A stretch of DNA of 64,000 bases, from positions 2,417,840 through 2,481,839 of the forward strand of contig NC_061863.1 of assembly GCF_907164915.1 (NCBI RefSeq). Direction: 5' to 3'. A program made the position numbers and the translations under genes. How positions within the stretch are numbered: the stretch's first letter is position 1; every line of letters starts with the position of its first letter. Shown here piece after piece: positions 50,128-60,344 of this stretch. This DNA is from Impatiens glandulifera (taxonomy: Eukaryota; Streptophyta; Magnoliopsida; Ericales; Balsaminaceae). The notes under the pieces are model-generated. The model made no database searches. It saw only the letters and a list, made by a program, of their open reading frames with translations, and was not told the DNA's origin.

Positions 50128-50607
50128 AGCTATATCAACTCAAATTTCTCAACAACTATCAAATAATTCAATTTTTCAATGAATTTGTAATACTTTACAA
50201 AAGACTCCAAATTTATATTTAATTAAGATTAGCGGAGAGAGTATTTATGTCCCACATTCGAATATTATAAACACAATTAAATATATAAAATTATTAATAT
50301 ATTTATTTTTATAAAATTTTAAGTTTATTTATAATAATATTTTTAATATATTATATTAAAAATTTGTTTATACAATTTTATTTAGACTAAAGTATAAAAG
50401 CATAAATTCGTCGGAATGGTACACAACTTCCCTGTCCGATATCCTCCCATTGCATCCCTATTTAAGACCCTATTATATCTAATTTCATTTTGGGATTTTT
50501 TTTGCAATGTTATATATCAATATATATATTTGATATACCATTGAATAATTGAATACACTTGTGTAACCAAGAAAAAATTCAAGAACATCATATTCAACAA
50601 ATACAAA
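50128..50607. other. Intergenic region between hAT element and CCCH/G-patch gene
   Basis: AT-rich, no gene seen. Contains the presumed 3' untranslated and termination region of the minus-strand gene that ends at 50608. Confidence 0.5.
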
Positions 50608-53600
50608 TCAAAATTTAAGCCATCTTTTCTCCTTGTCTTTATTAGCCACAGCATTCGACGCAGAAGCATGAGCGAACTCGGCATCGGCCAACAATTTCCT
50701 CGTCTCGATCAACTTCCTCGTAGCCGCCTCATAAACAATCTTCTCCTTCCTATTCCGATTCGCCATTTCTTCCAACCTCTCCACTTTCGTCTTCAAATCC
50801 TTCACCTCATCCTCACACGCAACTATTGCTCTCCGATCAACTTTCTTCCCTTCACCCGTTTCTCGTTGTTTCTTCTTAACCTCATGATTCATCATTTCAC
50901 CGTGTTTCACAAGCTGGCTATTTATAAGACTGAACACATCCGGTTCGCATTCCTCATCCTCCTTTTCCGCTCTAGCTGCATCCGCAAACTTCTTCTCTCG
51001 TTTTCTCCTCCCCCCTCTACTTCTCTTCTTCACAATATTACCATTCTCCGATTTCTCCGCCACGTGATCTAGTGATCGTTTCGGTGGAAGGACTTTAACG
51101 CTGATCGGATCGATCATTCCTTGTCCCGATACACCCAAACCCATTCCTTGTCGATAACCCATATTCGCCATCATTTTTGACGCAATGCCTCGCGTATGAT
51201 TCTCCCATTTCGCGAATATTACTGTTTCGGTTTGTATACCTCCTCTCAACTCTGTGAAAAAACCTAGTCCTTGCAAGCCGTCATCTTCGGATTCTTCGTC
51301 GAAATCGGATTCTTCTTCCGATAACGAGTCACTTACTTCCGCGTATTCAGAAAACGATATGGAATCGGTCCCGAGCCTCGAAGAGGTTCCGTCTGATCGA
51401 AAAACGACATGCCCGACTGAAAGATTGTCGTCCCATGATTCAAGCTCCGCTTGTTTCCAAATCCCTGTTTGATCTGAGACTGCCCAGATATTTGATCCGA
51501 CAAGGGATTGCTCCCATATTGTGGGAATATGTTTTCTCAGAGATGATAAGGGTATATCCACGCCTGTTTGAACATTATCCAACATCAGAATCGAACAATA
51601 TCCAACATCAGAATCGAACGCTATATTGTATACAACTTTGACAAGCACGTTTTTCAAGCAATAAGAACGCAAATGGACATATTAATGCAACCTACCATGT
51701 GACAAGCGGCAGTTATTAGGAAATCGACACCGTTGCTGTAGAAAGAACTTGCATATCTGCACTAGGATTAATCTCTCATTAGAAAAAGCTATGCAGCTAA
51801 ATCTATACATAACATTGCAACTTAAGTGATGAATGTTGAATACTGGATATTATTGAATAAACTAAATGAAAATAACTGAATTTTAAGTACTTGGTATGGA
51901 AGTTGATTTGATAAAATTTGAAACTAATGTCGGAAAAGTATTTAAAGACTGCTTAACCCTTACAATGACGTTTAATTAATTTTCAAGGGTTAAAGTTGTC
52001 GTTTGTATGCTCGTAATAGACTACCAAGTTAAGTCACTCATAAGAGATATTGCATGGTCAATCATGAAAATCTTAAAAAACGGAGAAGAATGTTGGAAGA
52101 TGCTGGAGTTTAAAATTGGAAATGGTGAAGACACATTATTGTGAAAAGACCCTTGGCTGGGAGACAGTCCAATTATGTTGAATCCTGTCTTCAATTGAAA
52201 GATTGAGTGCATGGAAGAGCCTTTTCTTTTGAAACAAAAAGTGTGAATAACCAAATTCGAATTTAAATCAAATCAAACCTTTCAGATAAATCAATACAAT
52301 TTAGGAGAAATCATTGAAAGGACATCAATTCAAATCATGGATCTTCGAATTGAGAGAGATTGAAAGAGATCAAGAATTCTCGCTATTGCTTTGATTCATG
52401 GACCCAATTCAATTTAGTATTCATTAACGTTTTTTTTCCACCAAGAACAACCCCCAAAAATTTGGAGTATCCTACTTTCACGCAATTCAAAGATTCAACA
52501 AGCAACCAATATTTCACAAAAAATTTCACAGATCTGTAAAGGCCAATGGATAAGTCACTTGGAGGAAACACATGGAAGAATAATTCTGCACAAATTGATT
52601 AAATGTTGAAGAGAAAAGGATTCACCGGAATGGAAAGCTGAAAAGAATTAAAAAAAACTCAGCTCAAAGACAAGGTAAAGAGGAAGTTGTTCAATGATGG
52701 AAACTTGTATGGTCTCCCAAAATAGTGTCAATACACCAATTTATTCTCATGACAAAAGACAGGGTAAAGAAACTCATGTACTTTCTGTAAAGGGACAGAG
52801 GAAACTCCTCTATAATCAAACCTGGAAAAGACTCAATAGGAACATGATGGGTGATACAAATTCAGAAGAGTGAAAAAAATATCAAAGAATGGATGGTAAA
52901 GGAAACAAAAATGCAGGACCTTCTTCTCAAATCTCCACAAATGTACATTTGCAGGATGTTTATATGAGAAATGACAAAAAGATGGGGAATTCAAGAGTAA
53001 TGAAGCTATCTAGAATGAAATTCAAGCATGTGCAAACTGGAAATGTTGCAAATAAGTATCAGAATTGTCTACTTATTAGAAAAGGAAACATCTAAGATAT
53101 ACAATTGATTCATTCTATAAGCTACCCAGAAGAGGAACTCAAATAAGAAGAATGTAGTACTAACCAGCATGCTTTCAGATGTCGGTGTTAGAAAAGAAAC
53201 CTTTGCAGAGGTAAATCCATCCAAAGAGATAACAAGACCATTATACCACCGTCCATCAGTGAATCGAAATCTACATTTCGATCCCACGGAATAGCTTTCA
53301 TCCTCCGGTACTGTTTCTGGTTCAACTTGACATTCATTAATAGGTTCTGCTTCGATATCCTCAGAGACAATACTGGAGGAAGCTTGGAGGACAAAATCAG
53401 CCTCTCTCAATAACCTCGCACGTTTAAGTTGAAGAAGTGCATCTTCTGCATCTTTAATAGCATGAGAAAGTTCTTCGTAGACCTGATGCAACAAGGAATT
53501 AGAAAGTAGAAAGTATAGATCGTGAGGAAACCGAGTAATTTACCGGAAGAAGTTCGGGATTGGTAGGGTCGGAAGCTAGGGCTTCTTCGAGATCGGAGAG

Positions 53601-53669
53601 TGATTCTTTGTGCTCGTGCAATTGAACCTCCAGTTGTTCCTCTAGAAGCCTCTCTTCTTCGTTTGCCAT
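50608..53669 (-). CDS. C3H22: CCCH zinc finger, Tudor-like and G-patch protein (ZGPAT/C3H22-like)
   Basis: Four exons: 53669-53544, 53482-53165, 51756-51696, 51563-50608; in-frame GT-AG joins give 486 aa. The N-terminus is an acidic coiled-coil-like segment. A Tudor-like stretch (about 105-145, [17 protein letters not shown]) precedes a CCCH finger C150-x7-C158-x5-C164-x3-H168, encoded almost entirely by the 61-base exon 3. A second Tudor-like part (about 190-236, [20 protein letters not shown]), an acidic stretch and a G-patch (about 290-332, [19 protein letters not shown] then GLG) follow. The C-terminus is a charged coiled coil ending KRWLKF. The order matches Arabidopsis zinc finger protein 22 (At2g24830), a relative of animal ZGPAT. 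A nuclear RNA- or DNA-binding role is inferred; G-patches often activate DEAH helicases. The MULE's left end lies only about 115 bases upstream of the start. Confidence 0.92.
52020..52200 (+). pseudogene. LINE reverse-transcriptase remnant (zf-RVT region)
   Basis: In intron 2 of the CCCH/G-patch gene, opposite strand. One plus frame reads [10 protein letters not shown], a stop, then [10 protein letters not shown]. This matches the zinc-binding region downstream of plant LINE reverse transcriptases, usually GNG-DT--WKDPWLG. The stop replaces the conserved Trp codon (TGG to TGA). The fragment is short and dead. Confidence 0.6.
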
Positions 53670-53904
53670 TGACCGGAGGAATTTTGTTGGGAAGAGCGGC
53701 CGGAGAGAGGAGAAGATAGCCGGCGATATGCAAAAATAGTGAAGATGATAAAAATGAAAGATGAAGATATGAAGGGAAATTTGATGAAATGGCCCCATAA
53801 CAGGGAAATTCCAAAAAGGGCCCCCGCCTACTAAAGTTGGCAAAAAGGGCCCTTTTGCTCTGCGAAATGTCTGAAATACCCCTTCGGCGCCAGTTTTTAC
53901 GCTC

Positions 53905-54180
53905 ATAGACGTGAATTACCAATCACGCGATTTAATCTAAATCGCGTGAGTTCATCACCGCGATTTAGATGAAACGCGTGATTGGTAATTCGCGTTTTTA
54001 AATGTACGCGATTTACCATGCACGTGATTTAATCTAAATCGCGGTGATGAACTTACGCGATTTAGATTAAATCGCGTCCATGGTAAATCGCGTCTTTAGT
54101 CTTATATATAATTTTCCGGCCCTAATTTAAATCAAAACCTCCCCGATTCTCCCTCCCACTCCGACTGCGGCCGACTTTCC
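53905..54180 (+). promoter_or_regulatory. Hairpin-rich ACGCG module plus TATA leader, copy 1
   Basis: Three strong inverted repeats: 53913-53929 with 53975-53991 (17 bp perfect), 54006-54020 with 54079-54093 (15 bp perfect), and nested inside it 54025-54042 with 54056-54073 (18 bp perfect). The stems are built from ACGCGATTTA and TAAATCGCG words. A TATA box (TTATATATA, about 54102-54110) and leader CCCTAATTT...AAAACC follow. The same order recurs at 56270-56560 before the transposase gene. It probably drives the BRCT gene; function is inferred from position and repetition. Confidence 0.75.
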
Positions 54181-54420
54181 ATTCCCACATCCATCAAGAT
54201 CATCGTTCCTCAACATCAGCGTTCCTCAACATCATTGTTCCTCAACATCATCGTTCCTCAACATCATCGAGATCCTTCCAACATCATCGTTCTTCAACAT
54301 CATCAGGTCAGTTTAGGGCTTAGGGTTTAGACTTAGGTTTTGATGTATATTTACCGTTTATATTCATGGATATGGATGTATTTAGGGTTAAAGGATTGGT
54401 TTTGATGTATATTATGCCGT
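54180..54420. repeat. Left terminal inverted repeat of the MULE, inner part
   Basis: GTTCCTCAACATCATC repeated several times at 54206-54305, then CAG before GTCAGTTTAGGG at 54307, which reads as a splice donor. Pairs with the reverse complement of 63785-64000. Confidence 0.75.
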
Positions 54421-54830
54421 TTCCTATGTATATCGAAGTACTTAGGTTTAGGGTTAGGTTTTGATGTATATTTACCGTTTATATTCATGGATATTGGTGT
54501 ATTTAGGGGTAAAGGTTTGGTTTTGATGTATATTATGCCGTTTCCTATGTATATCGAAGTATTTGGGTTTAGGGTTAGGTTTCGATGTATATTCTGCCAT
54601 TTATATGGATGTATTTAGGTTTAGGGTTTGGTTTTGAAGTATATTATGCTGTTTATAATGGATATTGATGTATTTAGGTTTAGGGTTAGGTTTTGATGTA
54701 TATTTTGTCATTTATATTGATAGATATTATAGTATTTATGTTTAGGGTTAGGTTTCGATGTATATTCTGCCATTTATATTCATGGATATTGTTGTATTTA
54801 GGGTTTAAGGTTTGGTTTTCCTATATATAC
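54340..54830 (+). repeat. Degenerate ~59 bp tandem repeats
   Basis: Units contain GATGTATATT, then (T/A)CCGTTTATATT-like and GGATATTGATGTATTTAGG, then TTTAGGGTTAGGTTTT. Alternate units are more alike, giving a period of about 118 bp. TTTAGGG words make it look telomeric, but they occur once per unit and not in tandem. The block lies in the presumed first intron of the BRCT gene; a shorter version sits in the other terminal repeat. Confidence 0.8.
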
Positions 54831-55057
54831 TGATTGATTGTTGATTTTCAATTACATGAATATTGTATGGTTAGCTATTGATGTATATTCTGCTGTTTAT
54901 AATGATGGATATTGTAGTATTTAGATCAGGAGCTGCCGTTGTGGTTTTCTCAGTTCGTTCAACAAAATGGTATGTATTAAAATGGTTGTTAATAAAATTG
55001 TTTTCTCAGTTCGTTCAACTCTTTTTTTTTTATAATATGCAGACAACAAACACTGTT

Positions 55058-55957
55058 ATGACCTTATGTCCCAATCAATTATCACCTGAAAATAATGTAT
55101 GTTCTATTCTCTCTACTATGTCCATATTAACTAGTTTTGTATGTAATAACCATTATATTATTGTTTTACACAGTTGTTGATAGTTGAATTTGCTCGCACT
55201 TTTGGTGCAAGGGTGTCTCCGAAGTGGAGAAAAGATGTAACCCATGTTATTGCTTACACTGATCCCAATGGTGCATGCGGCCGAACTCAAAAAGTATTGA
55301 AGGCAATTCTGAACGGGAAATGGGTCCTTAATATTGATTGTGAGTCTCTGTTAACACGATTATTTTCATACATATGTCTGTTAAATTAATTTAAAAATTG
55401 TTTTGTTTAGGGATAAAATCATCATTGAAAACCCAAAACTGTGTTGATGAGGAACCTTATGAGGTTAAACATGATAATCATGGAGCCCAAGGTGGTCCTA
55501 GAAAAGGCAGACTTCTGTTGTTGAATAATGTGAGTTTGGTCTTATTCCTCCTATCTCTACTTTTTCTTATTTTGCATGATAACTGAAATTATCTTCTTTG
55601 TTGGTTTTTCAGCGGTCGAAACTGTTCGACGGTTACATTTTTATATTTATAGGTAATTTCAACACACTTTACAAACAGGATCTCATTGAGTTAATAGTTG
55701 CTGGAGGTGGTAGTATTAAAGAATCGGATAATCCAGATTATCCATTTGCTGAGCCAAGGGATGCGAAAACTATAATAGTATATTTCGAGATAGACAGCAG
55801 GTATCGACCAATTGAAAAGGATTTTGATGTTCTCCCCGACAATTGGCTTTTTGAGACAGCGGCTGCTATGTCACGCATATTGGATGAACATGTTGTTCCT
55901 CATACAAAGTTGCTTCAATCTGTTGCTGCTTGTGATTTGCAGCATTTGCTTACTTAA
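55058..55957 (+). CDS. BARD1/BRCA1-like tandem BRCT protein piece, captured in the MULE
   Basis: Exons 55058-55096, 55174-55339, 55411-55529 and 55613-55957 join in frame by GT-AG introns to 222 aa. The ATG lies inside an exon that begins at 55043 after a good acceptor. BRCT 1 runs about 12-75 (EFARTFGARVSPKWRKDVTH, NGACGRTQKVLKAIL, GKWVLNIDW); BRCT 2 runs about 110-222 (LFDGYIFIF, AGGGSI, TIIVYF, CDLQHLL). The linker DEEPYEVKHDNHG is typical of plant BARD1. Full BARD1 also has a RING and PHD-like region, absent here. BARD1 works with BRCA1 in homologous recombination and, in Arabidopsis, in meristem gene control. The piece keeps introns, so it was taken as DNA. The frame is unbroken, so expression is possible, with the 5' exon supplied by the element's terminal repeat. 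Confidence 0.8.
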
Positions 55958-56270
55958 TTTGGAGTTGTTTAGACTTAACGTTCTTCTATTTATGATTTAT
56001 TTATGATATTTATGGTTTATAACAATACTTAATTTGGATATTTATGATTTATGGTGGTTTATATTACTGAATATTCTTCTATTTATGGTTTATTACTAAT
56101 GTTAACAATAGCATAACTTATCCTCATAACTCACGCGTATTGTGTATAATCAAACAACAAGGAACAAGGAACAATGTTGTTATTCGCCACATAACTCAAA
56201 CAACAAGGAACAAGGTTGAAAGGTTGTTATTCACGCATATTCGCCACATAACTCAAACAACAAGGAACAA
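55958..56270. other. Short spacer inside the MULE
   Basis: 3' flank of the BRCT gene, with repeated TTATGATTTATG words, then three copies of an ACTCAAACAACAAGGAACAA-type block (about 56147-56273) leading into the second hairpin module. No gene. Confidence 0.6.
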
Positions 56271-56560
56271 TGTTGATATTCACGTGTTTCATCTAAAACG
56301 CGTGAATAAACTCACGCGATTTAGATGAAACGCGTGAATGCATTTCATCTAAAACGCGTGAATAAACTCACGCGATTTAGATGAAACGCGTGAATGCATT
56401 TCACGTTAAAACGCGTGAGTTTATTCACGTGTTTTAGATGAAACACGTGAATAACAATTCACGTCTTTCATCGTATATATTATTTTTGTGCCCTAATTTA
56501 TAACAAAACCACGAATCCTTAATTTCCCCTTCTCTCTTCTCTCGCTTTCGCCACTCCGAC
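56270..56560 (+). promoter_or_regulatory. Hairpin-rich ACGCG module plus TATA leader, copy 2
   Basis: A unit of about 56 bp with CATCTAAAACGCGTGAATAA and ACTCACGCGATTTAGATGAA is repeated in tandem (from about 56287 and 56343), followed by an inverted version. TTCATCTAAAACGCG and CGCGATTTAGATGAA pair as hairpin arms. A TATA box (about 56473-56481) and the leader CCCTAATTTATAACAAAACC follow, in the same order as 53905-54180. Likely promoter of the transposase gene, whose ATG is at 56684. Confidence 0.75.
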
Positions 56561-56683
56561 TCGACCCTCCCCTGAAGAACTCGACCACGAGCAGCAGCAG
56601 CGGACGACTACGACGACACCACGTTACCCTGAAGAACTCGACCACGAGCAGCAGCAGCTTACCCACTACTCTTCGTTCTCAAA

Positions 56684-59600
56684 ATGGGTATGTTTATTTA
56701 ATATTGAGTTATTGTCTTATCGAGCAGCAACAACTTTGTTTTAGTTCTTAGAAAGTCTTATTGAGTTATTGTCTTGGAATTTGCTGATCAGTATGTTGTT
56801 TAAGTTCCACAGTTCTTATAGTTACAGGACCTTTTTGTTTAAGTTCCACAGTTCTTGAGTTATCTTGTTATTCTAGTATTAAGGTTTAGGGTTTGCATGC
56901 TGGCATAGTGTAGCTGATTTCACTCAATACTATCTTGTTATTCTAGTATTGAGGTAGAGTTTACTGGTATGTTTCGTGGAGATACAATGTTCCAAGAATT
57001 AACCACAAGTTTGCTTCAATGGACCTATTGGGTAGGGAGCTCTTATCCCATTAGATTCATTGAAGCAAACTTATGGTAAAAAGTTGCGGCATTGGATTTC
57101 CTGAAACTCTACGAGCAAACTCTCCTCGGTTATGGTAATGTTGTTGAACTTTTTTCAATTCTTGTGATGTTGTTGAACTGTTTTCAATTCTTGTGATGTT
57201 GTTGAACTGTTTTCAATTGCAGCTCAAGTACCTGTACTTCTTTACTTTGATGGAGAGTGGAAAACTACGGACGATCTTACTCATTTTTCTGCAAAGTCAA
57301 ACAGCGGTATGATTGTTCCCCAAAATTCTACTTATGCCCAATTAGTTGATCAAATTTATTCTGCTACCGATGTTGACAAATCTAGATATGATTTATTGCT
57401 TCAAGCCAAGTATAATGCTCCTGGCATGATTGCCAAATTTTCTTATATAACTGATATAAAAAAAGATGTGGATGTGGAGTTCTTTTTACATGAAGCAGTT
57501 TCAGTCCACAACCGCACTCCATTGTGTGTATCCTTAGTAGAGAAGTCACTACCAACTCAAGAAAGTGTAGCGGTTCCAGAAATTGATGACCCCGACGTCT
57601 TCCCGATGCAGCGTGAGGTTTTCTTTGAAAATGACATTGAAGATGAACATTTGCGTCTGAATGTGGGGGATGATGCTGATGATGATTGGGTTCCTATTAC
57701 CCAACCTAGTAGTTCTGATTGGGTTCCTAGTACCAATCCAAATCCAAACGGTTCTTGGGTTCCTAGTACACAACAAAACAATGTTGTTGTTCGTACTCAA
57801 CCAAGCTGCAGTGAATGGGTTGCTAGTAACATACCAAGTAGTGAAAATCCTTTACATGAGGCAGTAAGTACCGGAATCGGATTGGAAGTCAGTTCTTTGT
57901 TTGAGAATAAAAAAGAACTTCAGCTGAGGTTATATAAATATGTCATGACTAATCATTTTGAATTCAAAGTGTTGAAGTCAAAAAAAGAATTTTGGGTTGT
58001 GAAATGTTTGGATAAGAATTGCAAGTGGAGACTGCGTGCTGTCAGAGTAAATTCCTCGGAAATGTTTGAGATTCGTAAATTCGTAAAAGATCATACCTGT
58101 TCAATTGTGACGAGGCAAGAGAATCAAAGGCCAGCACCAGCATGGGTGTTTGGGGAATGCATGAAGAGCAAGTACATGGACCATCACCATGACCACATGC
58201 CCAAGAAAATAATGGAAGACATACAGACTACTTATGGAATAAAGTTGTCTTATAATAAGGCTTGGCGGTCTAGAGAAAAGGCCCTAATGGCGGTGCGAGG
58301 AACTGTAGAAGATTCTTACGGTAAATTGCCATCATACCTGTACATGTTGGAGAAGAACAATCCGGGTACCATAACAGACATCCAGACGGATGAGCACGGT
58401 CATTTCAGGTATATGTTCATGTCCTTAGGCTGCTCAATTAGGGGTTTCAAAAACTGTTGTCGTCCAGTATTGTGCGTCGATGCCAGTTTTCTTAAGCACA
58501 AGGTTGGAGGTCAGCTATTGGTGGCGATAGCATTAGATGCGAATGAACAACTCTATCCTGTTGCATTCGGCGTTGTTGATTCTGAAAATAACAACTCCTG
58601 GACTTATTTCATGCAAAAACTTAGAGATGCAATTGGATTGGTTGATGATCTCGTGTTTGTATCTGATAGACACCCAAGCATCGCCAATGCCTTGTGTGCT
58701 GTTTTTCCAGAAGCTGACCACGGTGCGTGCACATATCATATCAAGATGAATATTATGGCCAAATTCAAAACCGATCACTGCCACGCCGAGTTTGGTTTGG
58801 CTTCTCAAGCATACACAATCTTGAAGTTTAATCAGCATTTTGACAAGATCAATGCTAAGGACCCTCGTATTGCTATGTATTTGGCAGATATTGGGTTTGA
58901 GAGATGGAGTCGTGCATTTTTTCCGGGTAAACGATACAATCAAATGACAAGTAATTACGCTGAGAGCTTCAATAGTCAAAGTAGGGAAGCTAGAAAGTAT
59001 CCCATATCAATCTTAGCTGATTATTTAAGATTCACATTACAAAATTGGTTTAACAGTCGAAGAGAAAAAGCTTCCAATCACAATGAACGTTTATCTTTTT
59101 ATTATGAAAAGTTCTTACGTGATCAAGCTGAGAAGGCCAGATTATATAACGTTCATCCACTTAACCGTTTCGAGTTTTATGTCCATGACGGTGAATCTGA
59201 TTATAAAGTTGACTTGAGAGGAATGAGTTGTAGTTGTAGGGTATTTGATATATCTGGTCTTCCTTGCACTCATGCCCTGGCTGCTTCCCGTACCCATAGA
59301 TTGGATGCCTATGAGTTCTGCTCAAGGTTTACTTTAGATTATTTGCTATTGAATTTATCTAACTAACTTTATTTCTCACATGTTCAATTGTTATGTTTCA
59401 GGTATTACTCAAGTGAAATGTGGGTCAATGCTTACGCGGAAACAATATATCCAGTTTGTCATGAAGAGTATTGGGATATTCCAGAACATATCAAGCAACG
59501 AGTGTGCCTTAAACCACCTGTTAAGGTTAAGAAAGGGCGTCCTCAAACAAAGCGTAGGTCATCCCAAGGTGAAATTCTTAAGGTGCCGAGAAGATGTAGC

Positions 59601-59720
59601 TCATGTGGTGGTCAGGGTCACAACAGGGCAACATGCAAATCAGTAATGCCTGCACCCTCTACTGCAAGAGCTGCAAGAGCATCATCATCTCAGCCGCCAT
59701 CATCTCAACCACAAACATGA
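56684..59720 (+). CDS. mudrA: MuDR-type (mudrA) transposase of the MULE
   Basis: Three exons, 56684-56687, 57223-59326 and 59402-59720, join in frame to 808 aa. The first exon is only ATG plus one base (ATGG before GTATGT) and gives MAQVPVLLYFDGEW. A WRKY-GCM1/MuDR DNA-binding domain lies at about 228-290. The MULE catalytic core carries D421 (VDASF), D483 (VSDRH) and E582 (NYAESF), the expected DDE triad, with the C/H motif HGACTYHIK. A SWIM finger CxCx(n)CxH lies at about 671-690. A C-terminal CCHC knuckle CSSCGGQGHNRATC (about 768-781) is encoded by exon 3, which is preceded by a basic stretch. Repeated SDWVPSTNP/SWVPSTQ motifs form a linker before the DNA-binding domain. Without splicing of intron 2 the frame would stop at 59366 and lose the knuckle. 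All key residues are present, so the enzyme may be active. Confidence 0.93.
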
Positions 59721-59869
59721 ATATTGTCTGTGCAATTTTGAATATTGTATACTGATTATTGTTGTTGGTTTTCGAATATTGTATGTTGATTGATTGTTGT
59801 TGGTTTTCGAATATTGTATGGTGATTGAAAGTTGTATACAGATATTTCCATACAGGTTGGCCATACAGT

Positions 59870-60230
59870 GAGTGACTCACGCATATATATTGCACAATGC
59901 TAATTCACGTGTATTGTAATATAATTCACGTGTATTGTAATATAATTCACGTGTATTGTAATATTACAATACGCGTGAGTCATATTGTAATACACGTGAG
60001 TTATGAATCACGCGTATTACAATACACGTGAATTATATTACAACCACGTGAATTATATTGGGATATTCCAGAACATAATACACGTAATACACGTGTTTAT
60101 ATAATTCACGTGAATTATATTACAATACACGTGAATTTTATGATACCTATTACAACCACGTGAATTATATAAACACGTGAATTTTATGATACCTATTACC
60201 ACGTGAATTATATTACAATACACGTGAAAT
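59870..60230. repeat. CACGTG-rich palindrome cluster between convergent genes
   Basis: About a dozen CACGTG hexamers plus ACGCGTGA words, set in repeats of AATTCACGTGTATTGTAATA and its reverse. It forms multiple overlapping hairpins. There is no TATA leader here, unlike the two promoter-side modules. It lies between the 3' ends of mudrA and the ULP-like gene. A 22-base stretch at 60056-60077 is identical to mudrA exon 3 at 59469-59490. Confidence 0.8.
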
Positions 60231-60342
60231 AATTCAGTGTTTACAAAACAATATACAACAATAATTCAGTGTTTACAAAACATGTTACAACAATAATTCA
60301 GTGTTTACAAAACAATATACAACAATAATTCAGTGTTTACAA
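60229..60342. repeat. ~32 bp tandem repeats at the ULP gene 3' end
   Basis: Four copies of AATTCAGTGTTTACAAAACA followed by A(T/A)..ACAACAAT. The last copy runs into the stop codon region of the minus-strand gene. Confidence 0.85.
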
Positions 60343-60344
60343 CT

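Noticed and set aside
48339..50166. Proline/aspartate-rich frames near both ends of the 1.7 kb hAT
   Set aside because: They translate the CCCGAACCCGA subterminal repeats in several frames at once, so coding is unlikely.
53407..53922. 171- and 135-codon minus frames that extend upstream of the CCCH/G-patch start
   Set aside because: They run from exon 1 into the leader and the MULE end, or read through the intron between exons 1 and 2. The spliced model starting at 53669 explains the coding signal.
54340..54830. Interstitial telomere because of TTTAGGG words
   Set aside because: TTTAGGG occurs about once per 59 bp unit, not in tandem, and belongs to the degenerate repeats of the MULE terminal region.
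57549..58979. Antisense frames of 74-148 codons opposite the transposase
   Set aside because: Shadows of the coding strand with no domain.
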